Positions 29,481-38,715 are shown, numbered from the stretch's first letter. The stretch: 64,000 nt of DNA from Phycisphaerae bacterium (GCA_011050235.1 DRGC01000062.1:1-64000), one strand, 5' to 3'. Notes: a model not told the origin generated them from the letters alone. A program made the numbers and translations.

Positions 29481-31388
29481 ATGCAAAGACCAACACACAA
29501 GTCGGGCTCGCCCAAGGCCGGGAAAACTCGTTCGCCCAAGGCCGCTGCGCCGCCCCGCCCACGGGGCGGCGCAGCGGAATGGCTGGGGCGATGGTGGGCG
29601 GTGGTGGGGCTGTGCCTGCTGACCGTGGTGCTGTTGACGTTCAGTTTCGCGCCGTGGAACGGGTGGCCTCTCGGCTATTTGGCGCTGGTTCCGTGGATGC
29701 TGGCGCTGGCGTTTGGCCGCCGCGGCCGACTGACCTTGTGGACCGCTGCGGCAGCGGGGCTGGTGTTCTGGGCGGCGAATCTTTACTGGTTGACGTGGAT
29801 CACGCCTGTGGGCTATGCGGCGGGGTCCATGTACCTGTCGCTGTTTTGGCTGGCCGCGGCGGTGATGTTGCGGGCGGCCCTGCGGCGTCGCTGGCCGATG
29901 TGGCTGACATTGCCGGTCGTCTGGGTGGCGCTGGAGTACGTCCGAACGCACGGGGTCGGTTTTCCGTGGCACTTTCTGGCCCACAGCCAATACGCCCGGA
30001 CAACACTGATCCAGATCGCCGACCTGACCGGGCAATACGGGCTGTCGTTCCTTCTGGCCATGATCAACGGCGTCATTGTCGATGCCGCGTTGGCCGCCTT
30101 GCGGCGCGGCGACGGGCCTCGGTGGTGGGCGCGCCGGCGCGTCATCGTGGGGGCGGCCGTGGCGGTGACGGCTTTGGGCGGCGTGATCGGCTATGGCGCG
30201 TGGCGGCTGGGCCAGAAGACCCAAACGCTCGGGCCGGTGATCGGCATCGTCCAGGAGGCCGTGCCGACGACGCTGTACCGTCGGGGCGAGGGGCCCCAAA
30301 AGACCCTTCGGCGATACACGGCCGCTAGCGAGGCGTTTATCGGCCAACAATGCGATCTGGTGATCTGGCCCGAAACGGTCCTGCCGGCAGGCATGAACTC
30401 GGAGGTCCGCAGCATCCGGACCAGCCGTGCGCCGATTGGCCCGCTCCGCGGCCTGGCGAGGGTTCTCCTTGGTGACAAGGTCGACGATCCCCGCGTCACC
30501 GACCGGGCCGTCCGCGATTTCGTGTGGCGGTATATCGACGATCTGAACAAATGGGGTATCGAGGTGGGGCTGCTGTCGACGGGATTGCGGTGTCCGATCC
30601 TCGCCGGCGGATCGGCGCTTCGTCCCGCCGCCGAGCAGGACGGCTCGTGGATCGTCAGCAACGGGGCGCTCTTGTTCGATCGCAGTCCGATGCCCAAGGT
30701 CGTCTATGCCAAGGTCCATCCCGTGCCGTTCAGCGAGTATGTTCCCTTCCGCACGTCCTGGCCGTGGCTGCACCGGAAGCTTCGCGGGTTCGTGCCTCCT
30801 TCGATGGCTCAGCTTGTCCCGGGCGAGCGGATCAGACGCTTTGCACTATCCTCGGACAAGCAGACGTGGACGCTGGCCAGCCCGATCTGCTACGAGGGCA
30901 CCTTCGCCCGGATCTGCCGGCGGATGGTTATGGACCGGGGCCGAAAGGTCGCTCACCTTCTGGTGAATATCTCCAATGACGGGTGGTTCGTCCAGCCCGG
31001 CGGCGGCGAGACGAACGGCCTGTCGACCGAGCATGCTCAACACCTGGTGGCCTACTGTTTTCGGGCGGTGGAGAATCGCGTTCCGATCGTGCGGGCCGTC
31101 AATACCGGCATCAGCGCGTCGGTGGACTCCAACGGGCGGATTATCGCGGTGCTAGCCGGGCGGCGCGGGCTGGGGGTCGGTTCCCCGGCCCAGGCGGGGC
31201 AGTTGCTGCTGACGTCGGCCGAGGCCAAAGGGGATGAAGGCGGGGCGATCCGCGCGCCGCAAGTGCTTGTGGACAGCCGGGTGAGCGTGTACAGTCTAGC
31301 GGGCGATGTGTTCGCTTGGCTGGTGAGTGCGGCTGCGGTGATAATGCTCGGATGGATCCTGTGTCGCAAGAAGAAGGCAGGAGCATGA
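29481..31388 (+). CDS. lnt: Apolipoprotein N-acyltransferase
   Basis: 635 residues. After a basic Pro-rich N-terminus come about six transmembrane helices, then the nitrilase-like periplasmic domain with the Glu in VIWPETVLP, Lys in YAKVHPVPFSEYVP and Cys in PICYEGTF, the Lnt triad. NISNDGWF and NRVPIVRAVNTGISA are further Lnt signatures, and a final membrane helix follows. It adds the third acyl chain to lipoproteins in the inner membrane. Its own neighbours include several lipoproteins. The downstream HEAT lipoprotein overlaps it by 4 bp (ATGA), indicating translational coupling. Confidence 0.92.
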   Translation: MQRPTHKSGSPKAGKTRSPKAAAPPRPRGGAAEWLGRWWAVVGLCLLTVVLLTFSFAPWNGWPLGYLALVPWMLALAFGRRGRLTLWTAAAAGLVFWAANLYWLTWITPVGYAAGSMYLSLFWLAAAVMLRAALRRRWPMWLTLPVVWVALEYVRTHGVGFPWHFLAHSQYARTTLIQIADLTGQYGLSFLLAMINGVIVDAALAALRRGDGPRWWARRRVIVGAAVAVTALGGVIGYGAWRLGQKTQTLGPVIGIVQEAVPTTLYRRGEGPQKTLRRYTAASEAFIGQQCDLVIWPETVLPAGMNSEVRSIRTSRAPIGPLRGLARVLLGDKVDDPRVTDRAVRDFVWRYIDDLNKWGIEVGLLSTGLRCPILAGGSALRPAAEQDGSWIVSNGALLFDRSPMPKVVYAKVHPVPFSEYVPFRTSWPWLHRKLRGFVPPSMAQLVPGERIRRFALSSDKQTWTLASPICYEGTFARICRRMVMDRGRKVAHLLVNISNDGWFVQPGGGETNGLSTEHAQHLVAYCFRAVENRVPIVRAVNTGISASVDSNGRIIAVLAGRRGLGVGSPAQAGQLLLTSAEAKGDEGGAIRAPQVLVDSRVSVYSLAGDVFAWLVSAAAVIMLGWILCRKKKAGA

Positions 31389-32497
31389 AGAACGGAATGG
31401 TTCAGTTGTCGGCGGCGTTGTGGGTGGTCGCATGGCTGGCGCCGGTGGGTTGTCAGTGGGATTGGGATAATAAGTGGGATTGGGATAGAGAGCCTGCCGT
31501 CTTGACTGTCGATGTCTCCCATGCCGTAGAAAAGTCAGAGGCGGTCTTGCGTGCGGCGGCTGAAGACGAAGACCCCTTTACCCGTGCACACGCGATGGAA
31601 GCCCTGGGCCAGACCCTGGCGCAGGGCGCGGGCGATCTGTACGTGAAGGCTTTGGACGATCCGGAGCCGTCCGTGCGTTTCGCTGCGGCCATGGCCATTG
31701 GCGACAGCCAATATGCCCCGGCCAAGCCTCACCTTGTCGAACTGATGGAAGACCCGGCGACTCGCGACGTCTTCCAGTGCGCTCTGATTTACGCGCTGCA
31801 TCGTCTGGGCGAGACGGGCTACAACAGGAAACTGGGCGTATTCTTGTGGGAACCCGACAAAAGGCTTCGGGCCAATACGGCGTTGGTGATGGGCAAGATC
31901 GGCCATCCATCGGCGATTGAGCCGCTCAAGAAGCTGCTGGTCGATGAGCAGGATCCAATGGTCGAGGTCAACATCATCGAGTCGTTGGCGTCCCTGGGAG
32001 ATGTGGCGGCGGGAATGCGACTTCAGGGGTACTGTCGCACCCCGTATGTCGACCAGCAACTTCTGGCGATTCGTGCATTGGCCCGGCTCAGGCCGGAAGG
32101 GGCGGAGCAGGAGCTTTCCGACAAGCTGAAAGATTCCGATTGGCCTCGCATTCGGGTGGCGGCGGCAGGGGGGTTGGGTCGAATGGGCCAGGCCACCAGC
32201 GAAGCATACGCCTACTGCATCAAGGCGCTTCAGCAGCCCGGCGAACTCTTGGCCAAGGCCTATCCGGAAGCGACGATTCCCGAATCTCACGTCGCGTCGC
32301 TTCAGCAGATGGCGGCGGTGGCGTTGGGATGGCTAGGCCAGGACATCGCCATCAACGACCTTTATCCTCTGCTGGACAGCCCCCGCGGCCCGGTGCGGGT
32401 GGCTAGTGCTATGAGCATTCTATTGTTGGCGCCGGAGGGCGAGTTACCTCACGCCGACGCCGACGCCGATGCTGACGGGCCGGACAGCAGCGATTAG
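31385..32497 (+). CDS. HEAT-repeat lipoprotein
   Basis: 370 residues from ATG 31385, overlapping the lnt stop. A signal peptide ends at the lipobox APVGC. A short WDWDNKWDWD segment follows. The rest is a solenoid of about seven HEAT-like repeats, e.g. DPFTRAHAMEALGQTL, DPEPSVRFAAAMAIGDS and RVAAAGGLGRMGQAT. An acidic DADADADADG run ends the protein. Such scaffolds bind proteins; no enzymatic motif is visible. It is probably processed by the Lnt encoded just upstream. Confidence 0.8.
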   Translation: MKNGMVQLSAALWVVAWLAPVGCQWDWDNKWDWDREPAVLTVDVSHAVEKSEAVLRAAAEDEDPFTRAHAMEALGQTLAQGAGDLYVKALDDPEPSVRFAAAMAIGDSQYAPAKPHLVELMEDPATRDVFQCALIYALHRLGETGYNRKLGVFLWEPDKRLRANTALVMGKIGHPSAIEPLKKLLVDEQDPMVEVNIIESLASLGDVAAGMRLQGYCRTPYVDQQLLAIRALARLRPEGAEQELSDKLKDSDWPRIRVAAAGGLGRMGQATSEAYAYCIKALQQPGELLAKAYPEATIPESHVASLQQMAAVALGWLGQDIAINDLYPLLDSPRGPVRVASAMSILLLAPEGELPHADADADADGPDSSD

Positions 32498-32714
32498 ACG
32501 ATCGCATTGCATTTAAACTAAGTGTAAAGATCGCCTTCGGCCGATGCTAGTGAACAGCAGCCTCATCGCGATTCGACTTGACTTGCTCTTGAAGCTCAAT
32601 AGAATTGCGCGAAGACGCCGCAACGGACTGTGGCCGCGCGATGCCGGGGGGCGGTCGCCGGTTCGGCCAGCAGCCGACGCGGGTGGCCCGAAATAGCAAT
32701 GAAGGAGATGACGG

Positions 32715-33581
32715 GTGAACATCCTGACGAAAATTTGCGTGGTTATCTTGGCGCTCTTAACTGTTGGCGGTGGCGTGGTTTTCAGCCGGCAGGCGATGGT
32801 CGAGCCGAACTGGATGGATGCTTATGAAAAGGAGAAACAGGCGAAGGTTCTGGCAGAAGTCGATGCCGCCAATGACAACCGCGCCCTGGGCCGGGCGCAG
32901 ATCGAGATTACCGATCTGCGGGCAAAACTGACCCAGACCTCCGGCAAACTGCAGGAAGAGAACAACAGCCTCAAGGCCCAGATCGACCAGAAGAACATCA
33001 TGATCGGCAAGCTGGAGGACAACAACAACCAGTTTGCCACGCAGTTGGAGTCTCTGCGGACGCTCATCGAGCAGATCGAATTGCGACGCAAGCTCCTGGC
33101 CGACCAGTTGAAGGCCCTTGACGCCAAGTACGACAAGGTGCAAGCCGAATACACCGCTACGCAGAACAGCCTGGCCGAAGCCCTAGGGCAGATCGATCGG
33201 GACGCCGGGGAGAAACGCGTCCTGCGAGAGCAGCTGGTCCAGCGCGAAGAAGAGATCAAGACGCTGGAAGCGGATCTGCGTTCGGCGGGTGGGGCCGTGG
33301 CGGCATCGGCCGAAGATGCGGCCGCCGCCGCTCCCGTTGCCGTGGCGACATTGGTGGGCACCGTCACAGCCGTGCAGGCCGACGGGCTGGCCAGTATCAA
33401 CATCGGACGCGTTAAGGGCGTCCGCAAGGGCATGAAGATGTACGTATACCGCGGGTCCGAATTCGTCGGGCATCTTCGAATTGACGAAGTCGACGACGAC
33501 GAGTCCGCCGGCGTCCTGTTCGATGTCCGCGAGGGCATGCGTGTCCAGCAGGGCGACAAGGTCACCACCAGCCTGCGATAG
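32715..33581 (+). CDS. Membrane-anchored coiled-coil protein
   Basis: 288 residues from GTG 32715, with GAAGGAG at good spacing. One N-terminal transmembrane helix precedes a long heptad-rich coiled coil (about 40-190; LRAKLTQTSGKLQEENNSLK). An Ala-rich linker leads to a small beta domain (GTVTAVQADGLASINIGRVKGV...GMKMYVYRGSEFVGHL) of about 75 residues. The arrangement resembles envelope organisers such as MreC-like proteins, but I cannot name the family. It is followed within 10 bp by a small membrane protein and then by mreB. Confidence 0.72.
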   Translation: MNILTKICVVILALLTVGGGVVFSRQAMVEPNWMDAYEKEKQAKVLAEVDAANDNRALGRAQIEITDLRAKLTQTSGKLQEENNSLKAQIDQKNIMIGKLEDNNNQFATQLESLRTLIEQIELRRKLLADQLKALDAKYDKVQAEYTATQNSLAEALGQIDRDAGEKRVLREQLVQREEEIKTLEADLRSAGGAVAASAEDAAAAAPVAVATLVGTVTAVQADGLASINIGRVKGVRKGMKMYVYRGSEFVGHLRIDEVDDDESAGVLFDVREGMRVQQGDKVTTSLR

Positions 33582-33591
33582 CGAGTAACCC

Positions 33592-33810
33592 ATGACGCAA
33601 GCAGATACCGACGCCCCTGTGATAACCGTCAAACCCCAACCGGATGTCTACACGGTCCTGTTGATCGTCGCCATCCTGGCCTTGGGCGTATCGATCGGTT
33701 TGGTTCTCTATAATCTGATGTCGGCGCCGCCGGACGGCTACGGCATGTCGTTCGGTACGCTGTTTGATAGCAGCAAATGGCCGGAGCCCATTCGCCCGCC
33801 CGGTAAATGA
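33592..33810 (+). CDS. Small single-pass membrane protein
   Basis: 72 residues with one membrane helix (VYTVLLIVAILALGVSIGLVLYNLM, about 20-44), a short acidic N-terminus and a Pro/Gly-rich tail. It begins 10 bp after the coiled-coil gene and precedes mreB, suggesting co-transcription. No family recognised. The 200-bp gap to mreB has an open frame from 33807 that is not convincing as a gene. Confidence 0.65.
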   Translation: MTQADTDAPVITVKPQPDVYTVLLIVAILALGVSIGLVLYNLMSAPPDGYGMSFGTLFDSSKWPEPIRPPGK

Positions 33811-34013
33811 CGGAGGTAGGTGGATCGGTCCTCTGCCCGCGCCCGCGGCCGCTCTACGGGTGGCTCGATTTGGCTTATGCCGACCAGATAGGACTGCCGA
33901 TGACAACCCTAACCCTTTGGCCCGGCAGTGCGCCGGATACGTACGTGGCCGGGGGGCAGATGGCTCGAATCGCTCGTTGGGCAGGCGCCTGCGGCGCTGA
34001 AGGTTGACAGATC

Positions 34014-35072
34014 ATGTTCCTCGACTCACTCCTGGGCATGTTTTCGATGGACATGGGCATCGACCTGGGTACCTGTACCACCCTGGTCTGTGTCCGTGGC
34101 CAGGGGATTGTTCTGAACGAACCGTCCGTGGTCGCCGTCCGTAAGGGCACCAACCACGTTCTCCAGGGCGGCAACGCCGTCGGGCTGGTCGCCAAGGAAA
34201 TGCTCGGCAAGACCCCCGGCTCGATCAGCGCCATCCGCCCCATGAAGGACGGCGTGATCGCCGACTTCGACATCACCGAGGCGATGCTGGGCTATTTCAT
34301 CCGCAAGGCCCACAGCCGCCGATCGGTCTTCGGCCTGAGGCCCCGCGTGGTCATCGCCGTGCCGTCTGGCATCACGGCCGTTGAAAAACGGGCCGTCCTC
34401 AACTCCGCCGAACGCGCCGGCGCCCGCCGGGTGTACCTGGTGGACGAGCCCATGGCCTGCGCCATCGGAGCCGGCCTGCCGATCACCGATCCGACCGCCT
34501 CGATGGTTGTGGATATCGGCGGCGGAACGACCGAGGTCGCCATTCTGTCGCTGGCCGATATCTGCGTGTGCGAGTCCATCCGCGTCGCCGGCGACGACAT
34601 GGACGAGTCTATCGCTGCGTACATGAAGCGCGTCTACAACCTCATGATCGGCGAGCAGACGTCCGAACGCGTCAAGCTCGAGATCGGCTCGGCCGCCGCG
34701 CTGGAAGAGGAGCGCACGATGGAGGTCCGCGGGCGGGACATGATTTCCGGCCTGCCGCGCAAGACGCTGATCTCATCGGAAGAGGTCCGCGAGGCCCTCA
34801 AAGAGCCCATCGGCGCCATCATCGACTGCGTCACCCGCACGCTGGAAAAGGCCCAGCCCGAACTGGCCGCCGACCTTGTCGACAACGGCGTCGTCTTGGC
34901 CGGCGGCGGATCGCTGCTGCGAAAGATCGATCAGGTCCTCGCCAACGCCACAGGCCTCGAGGTCAAGGTCGCCGAAGACGCCCTGACCTGCGTCGCCCGG
35001 GGCACAGCCGTCTACCTCGAGAACCTCGAACTGTGGAAAAAGACCATGGAGTCCGACGAGCACGACTTCTAA
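34014..35072 (+). CDS. mreB: Rod shape-determining protein MreB
   Basis: 352 residues. The actin-like ATPase fold is clear: phosphate-1 region MGIDLGTCTTLV, IVLNEPSVVAVRKG, RPMKDGVIADFDITEAML, VVIAVPSGITAVEKRAV, phosphate-2 VVDIGGGTTEVAI and adenosine VLAGGGSLL. MreB filaments guide lateral wall synthesis. The usual GTANT of the phosphate-1 loop reads GTCTT here. mreC, mreD, mrdA and rodA are 3.7 kb downstream rather than adjacent, separated by other envelope genes and cinA. A terminator follows. Confidence 0.95.
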   Translation: MFLDSLLGMFSMDMGIDLGTCTTLVCVRGQGIVLNEPSVVAVRKGTNHVLQGGNAVGLVAKEMLGKTPGSISAIRPMKDGVIADFDITEAMLGYFIRKAHSRRSVFGLRPRVVIAVPSGITAVEKRAVLNSAERAGARRVYLVDEPMACAIGAGLPITDPTASMVVDIGGGTTEVAILSLADICVCESIRVAGDDMDESIAAYMKRVYNLMIGEQTSERVKLEIGSAAALEEERTMEVRGRDMISGLPRKTLISSEEVREALKEPIGAIIDCVTRTLEKAQPELAADLVDNGVVLAGGGSLLRKIDQVLANATGLEVKVAEDALTCVARGTAVYLENLELWKKTMESDEHDF

Positions 35073-35098
35073 CCCACCTCCACCAACCGGACACCCCA

Positions 35099-35132
35099 AC
35101 GGCGGCCCAACCCCAAAGCCGCCGTCTTTCTT
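35099..35132 (+). terminator. Rho-independent terminator of mreB
   Basis: Eight-base stem ACGGCGGC (35099-35106) and GCCGCCGT (35118-35125), followed by CTTTCTT, just after the mreB stop. Confidence 0.85.
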
Positions 35133-35159
35133 GCGCAGACTAACGAGCTATCTCAAAAT

Positions 35160-35187
35160 GTGGCATGGGCGGGATGTCCATGCTACA
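35160..35187. repeat. Imperfect hairpin repeat
   Basis: GTGGCATGG and CCATGCTAC pair except at one base, with a GC-rich loop. It lies in the leader region of the lipoprotein at 35278 and is of the dispersed hairpin type; no function is seen. Confidence 0.5.
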
Positions 35188-35277
35188 GTTTCAACAGTTG
35201 GGTAGATCGGGTTCTCCGGATCCACGCGCACCGGACACGTGCGTGCGAAGCACGCGCTCTACAACTGGGAGATGCGC

Positions 35278-36162
35278 ATGGGAACACGAATCATATCAGC
35301 AGTGGGCATTATGGTCCTTGTGATGATGGGCGGCGTGATTCTGTCGGCGTGTGATGACAGGGACAACGCTGAGGTTGCTTCTCCGGGTGAGCAATGCGCC
35401 CGTGAACTGGATGAAATATGCCCCGTCGAAGGCGGACCGGAATCTCCGCTGGATAACTACGCCATACGAGAGATCGCGGGCTATGTTCGCGTGAAGATCG
35501 GTAATGGTGATGTCGAAGGGCTCGCGGCGCTGATGGCGGAGCCGGGGGAATGGCAACAGGAACCTTGGTTCTCAGTGGCCGAAGAGACTTTTGCCTTCTC
35601 GTGGATGAGACGCGACCATCCTATCACGATGGCGGCGTCTCCGGCGACAGTGGCGGGCCTTCGACGAGTCGCCAAGACCGGGCGAAACCGAGGCGCCCGC
35701 GTGGCGGCTGCGGCAGCACTGCTGGAAGTAGACCCGGAACTAGCCAAGGCCACCCTCTCGGACGCGTATGCAGTGCTCGGCTGGATGGAAATTGCATCAG
35801 GAAGTCCAGGCCCGGTTCTCGGAGTCAGCCATGCCCCGCTCAGTGCGGGCGAGTACCTGCGGGACCTTGGTGTACGAGTGGTCCGTGAAGTCTGTACGTT
35901 CGAGGATCTTGAGCGAGTGCTCAAAAGACAGCCGAATTCTGAGGAGCTTCTTGCCCTAATGGATGAGGACTGGATTGCCGAAGGTGCGGCGACGTTGTTC
36001 AATCAGAGACTCCGGGAGTCCTTCTTGGCGGGCACGCAGGCCCAGCTCCTGCCCGACCGTTTTGCTGTGGCCGAATTGGCGGCGGAATGTGTAAGAGCCG
36101 TCAAAGCGGCCGGCCCGCCTGAAGATGAAGGAGGAGACTTCATCACCGCCGAGGACGAATAG
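35278..36162 (+). CDS. Lipoprotein of unknown function
   Basis: 294 residues from ATG 35278, six bases after GGGAG; an ATG two codons earlier sits too close to it. The signal peptide ends in lipobox ILSAC. Beyond it the sequence is mostly alpha-helical and acidic, with a possible repeat-like alpha solenoid (ARVAAAAALLEVDPELAK), and no catalytic motif. Base composition is less GC-rich than adjacent mreB. The gene is monocistronic between a terminator and a hairpin cluster. Confidence 0.65.
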   Translation: MGTRIISAVGIMVLVMMGGVILSACDDRDNAEVASPGEQCARELDEICPVEGGPESPLDNYAIREIAGYVRVKIGNGDVEGLAALMAEPGEWQQEPWFSVAEETFAFSWMRRDHPITMAASPATVAGLRRVAKTGRNRGARVAAAAALLEVDPELAKATLSDAYAVLGWMEIASGSPGPVLGVSHAPLSAGEYLRDLGVRVVREVCTFEDLERVLKRQPNSEELLALMDEDWIAEGAATLFNQRLRESFLAGTQAQLLPDRFAVAELAAECVRAVKAAGPPEDEGGDFITAEDE

Positions 36163-36215
36163 ACGGCGCTTCACGCCGGCGTTGCTGGCGGGGAAACCTG
36201 TGGACGCGTTCAGTC

Positions 36216-36365
36216 GTCCCTGACGGGACTTCTGCCGATGTTGAGGGATCGCATCAGCCCCAGCAGTGAAAGTGCTGGGCTACCTTCACCCGTCCCTGGT
36301 GGGACGCATCGGGCGATCGGGGCGCAGGGCAACGCATCCTGGGCGCAGTTATTGAACCCAATGGG
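36216..36365. repeat. Cluster of at least five short hairpins
   Basis: No gene is visible between 36163 and 36367. The stretch contains GTCCC/GGGAC (36216-36229), AGCCCCAGCA/TGCTGGGCT (36256-36281), CGTCCC/GGGACG (36291-36306), GCGCAGG/CCTGGGCGC (36321-36346) and CCCAATGGG (36357-36365). The first and third share the GTCCC-loop-GGGAC design, so the cluster is built from related units. Confidence 0.65.
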
Positions 36366-36367
36366 CG

Positions 36368-37615
36368 CTACGCCTTCGTCAGTGCGACCCTCAGGTCGTT
36401 CAGGATGATCCACGTTGCGCGCTGGCGGACGAAGGCGCGGGGGCCGGTGATGTGGTGGCGGCGCACGTCGGTTCCGTCGGGGCCGGCCACGGCCAGGTAG
36501 ACCAGGCCCAGGGGTTTGTCGGCTGTTCCTCCGGTCGGCCCGGCGATGCCGGTGACGCTTAGGGCCCAGTCGCTGTTGAAGCGGCGGCGGCACCCCTGGG
36601 CCATGGCGGCGGCGACCGGTTCGCTGACAGCTCCGCAGGAGGCCAGGACATCGCCGGGCACATCCAGGAATTGCTGCTTGACCGGGTTGGCATAGGCGAC
36701 CACGCCACCGAGATAATAGGCGCTGGCCCCACTGACGGCGGTGATGGTTTCTCCGAGCAGGCCGCCGGTGCAGCTCTCGGCCGTTGCGAGCGTCTGGCCG
36801 CGCTGCTGCAGCAAGTTGCCGACAGCCGACGCAAGAGTCTCCTCACCCTCACCGAAGACAATCTCGCCCAGCCGCTGACGAATGACGTCGCTGGTCTGGC
36901 GGATCTGGGCCTGGGCGCCTTCGATGGTGGCGCCACTGACGGAGAAGCGAACGGAGATCACGCCGATCTTGGCCGTGGTGCCCAGGCGGGGGTGGGCGTC
37001 GGGCGTCATGAGATCGGCGAGGGTCGCGCCAATCTCGGACTCGGGCGCGCCGAAGGTGTGGACGGCATGGTGAAGGATGACATTGCCCCCGGCGCCGAGT
37101 CGGGCGGCGACCTGTTGGTCGTACATCGTCCGCATTTCGTGCGGCACGCCGGGCAGGCAGAACACGGCGGCCGACCCCAGCGTGGCTGCGATACCGGGGG
37201 CCGTGCCGACCGCATTGGCCAGCCGCTCGGTGCCGACGGGCAGCATCGCCTGGCGGCGATTGGCCTGGGAGATCGGCCGGCCTCGCTCGTGAAAGAACGC
37301 CTCCAGGTCGGCCAGGCACGTGCTGCAGAGGGTCAGATCGACGCCCATGGCCTGGGCGAGGGCGTCGCGGGTGAGATCGTCTTCGGTCGGCCCCAGCCCG
37401 CCGGTGGCCACGACCAGGTCGGCCGTGCCGGCGGCCCGGCGAAAGGCGTCGACGATGGCGGGCAGCTCATCGCCGATCGTGCAATGCTCGACCGTGCGAA
37501 TACCGGCCTCGCCCAGCCGATCGGCGAGATACGCGCTGTTGGTGTCGACACATTGGCCGCGGACCAGTTCATCGCCGATGGCGATCACGACGGCATGGGC
37601 GTGCGGTTTGGACAT
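36368..37615 (-). CDS. cinA: CinA-family competence/damage-inducible protein, NMN deamidase
   Basis: 415 residues. The N-terminal MoaB/MogA-like domain opens VVIAIGDELVRGQ and has VVATGGLGPTEDDLTRDALAQ and LPGVPHEMRTM. The C-terminal CinA domain has ATAESCTGGLLGETIT, then GGVVAYANPVKQQFL and SVTGIAGPTGGTADKPLGLVY, typical of nicotinamide mononucleotide deamidases. Known members recycle NMN or ADP-ribose. Here the gene interrupts the plus-strand envelope cluster on the opposite strand. Confidence 0.93.
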   Translation of the reverse strand: MSKPHAHAVVIAIGDELVRGQCVDTNSAYLADRLGEAGIRTVEHCTIGDELPAIVDAFRRAAGTADLVVATGGLGPTEDDLTRDALAQAMGVDLTLCSTCLADLEAFFHERGRPISQANRRQAMLPVGTERLANAVGTAPGIAATLGSAAVFCLPGVPHEMRTMYDQQVAARLGAGGNVILHHAVHTFGAPESEIGATLADLMTPDAHPRLGTTAKIGVISVRFSVSGATIEGAQAQIRQTSDVIRQRLGEIVFGEGEETLASAVGNLLQQRGQTLATAESCTGGLLGETITAVSGASAYYLGGVVAYANPVKQQFLDVPGDVLASCGAVSEPVAAAMAQGCRRRFNSDWALSVTGIAGPTGGTADKPLGLVYLAVAGPDGTDVRRHHITGPRAFVRQRATWIILNDLRVALTKA

Positions 37616-37712
37616 GACCGTATGGTAGCGGGCCGCGGCCGTGGGTCAACGGGGCGATGATGTCCCGGCGGGCGGGCGACTCTTATCGAGCGGCAAAACC
37701 GCACAGAAGAGC

Positions 37713-37740
37713 TTGGTTGACAGCCCGGAGAAGGTATAAT
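37713..37740 (+). promoter_or_regulatory. Sigma-70-type promoter
   Basis: A consensus -10 TATAAT at 37735-37740 has TTGGTT 16 bp upstream (37713-37718) as a fair -35. It lies 36 bp before the start of the F5/8-type lipoprotein. Confidence 0.6.
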
Positions 37741-37776
37741 CCCCCAATTCCATACGCTCCAGGAGACAGGCGAGCT

Positions 37777-38268
37777 ATGAAGCGTCGAATGATTGCCACT
37801 ATGTTGCTGCTGAGTGTTGTCGCCGCCTCGCCAGGCTGCGGCGGCTCGGACGGCACCTTCAAACGCAAAGTCACCCCGCCGGCGGCGGAGGTCTCGGACA
37901 AGAAGACCTGGTCGATCGAAGGTCAAGGCGTCCAGAACGCCGGCTGGGCGATTGATGGGGATATCGGGACCCGAGCGCGATCGACCGAAGGATATCGCAC
38001 GGCGTCGCTGACGATCGATCTCGGCAAGGCGTGCCTGTTCAACATGGTGGCGATCGAGCACGGCGACGACCCGATGGGCTACGCCCATATGCTGACGATC
38101 TCGACGAGCCTGGACGGTCGAACCTACACCCGCCGCACCCTTGCCCCCGGCAATCGCAAGCGCAGCATCGTGGCGCTGGTGACGCCGATCCTGGCCCAGT
38201 ACGTGCGGATCGAGGTCGATCGCCCGTCGTACCGCCCGTGGTCGGTTGCGGAAATACAACTGAAGTAA
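37777..38268 (+). CDS. F5/8 type C (discoidin)-domain lipoprotein
   Basis: 163 residues from ATG 37777 with AGGAGA upstream. A signal peptide with lipobox ASPGC is followed by a discoidin-like beta-sandwich: NAGWAIDGDIGTRARSTEG, ASLTIDLGKACLFNMVAIEHG and AQYVRIEVDRPSYRPWSVAEIQL, the standard first and last strands of F5/8C modules. These domains bind carbohydrate or membrane surfaces. It leads a plus-strand group with mreCD, suggesting a role at the envelope. Confidence 0.8.
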   Translation: MKRRMIATMLLLSVVAASPGCGGSDGTFKRKVTPPAAEVSDKKTWSIEGQGVQNAGWAIDGDIGTRARSTEGYRTASLTIDLGKACLFNMVAIEHGDDPMGYAHMLTISTSLDGRTYTRRTLAPGNRKRSIVALVTPILAQYVRIEVDRPSYRPWSVAEIQLK

Positions 38269-38322
38269 CCCCCCGTGGATGCTGGATTGCCGTCAGGCCC
38301 AATCGACCTGGCCGCACAACGG

Positions 38323-38715
38323 ATGCCGCTCATGAACGAGGACAACCCCCCGCCTCGCGATATGCTGATTTATGTTGTTGGCGGCCTGTTGCTGATCATC
38401 GTGGTTTCGCTCGGGGCCCTGTGGGTCCTGGAGCGTCGGCGCGCCGTCGATGCCGACCTGCAGTGGCGTCAGCGTTGTCAGCAGTTGAGCGACACCGTCG
38501 CGGTGCTCAAACAACTGGCCCTTGACCCACCGCCCGCGCCGCCCGCTATCGGGCCGGATACGGCGACGACGACCAAGGTCGTCGACGGCCAGCCGCGGGA
38601 GGTGCTCCAGATCGGCCGCGCCCAAGGGCGTCGGCTGGGGCTGCCCGCCGGGGCGATCGTCGAGGTCCTTCCGGGCCCGTCCGCATCCCAGCCAGCGGGG
38701 CCCTTTGAGCGTTAG
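38323..38715 (+). CDS. Single-pass membrane protein upstream of mreC
   Basis: 130 residues. The start is uncertain (GTG 38275, ATG 38323 or ATG 38332); 38323 is used because it immediately precedes the soluble N-terminal tail before the membrane helix (MLIYVVGGLLLIIVVSLGALWVL). A possible coiled coil (about 38-60) and a Pro-rich link lead to a short C-terminal region with QIGRAQGRRLGLPAG. No family recognised. It sits about 70 bp before mreC. Confidence 0.6.
   Translation: MPLMNEDNPPPRDMLIYVVGGLLLIIVVSLGALWVLERRRAVDADLQWRQRCQQLSDTVAVLKQLALDPPPAPPAIGPDTATTTKVVDGQPREVLQIGRAQGRRLGLPAGAIVEVLPGPSASQPAGPFER

Noticed and set aside
33807-34007. Open frame starting on the stop of the 72-residue membrane protein
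   Set aside because: Its translation is composition-biased with no domain, and the region is better read as the mreB leader.
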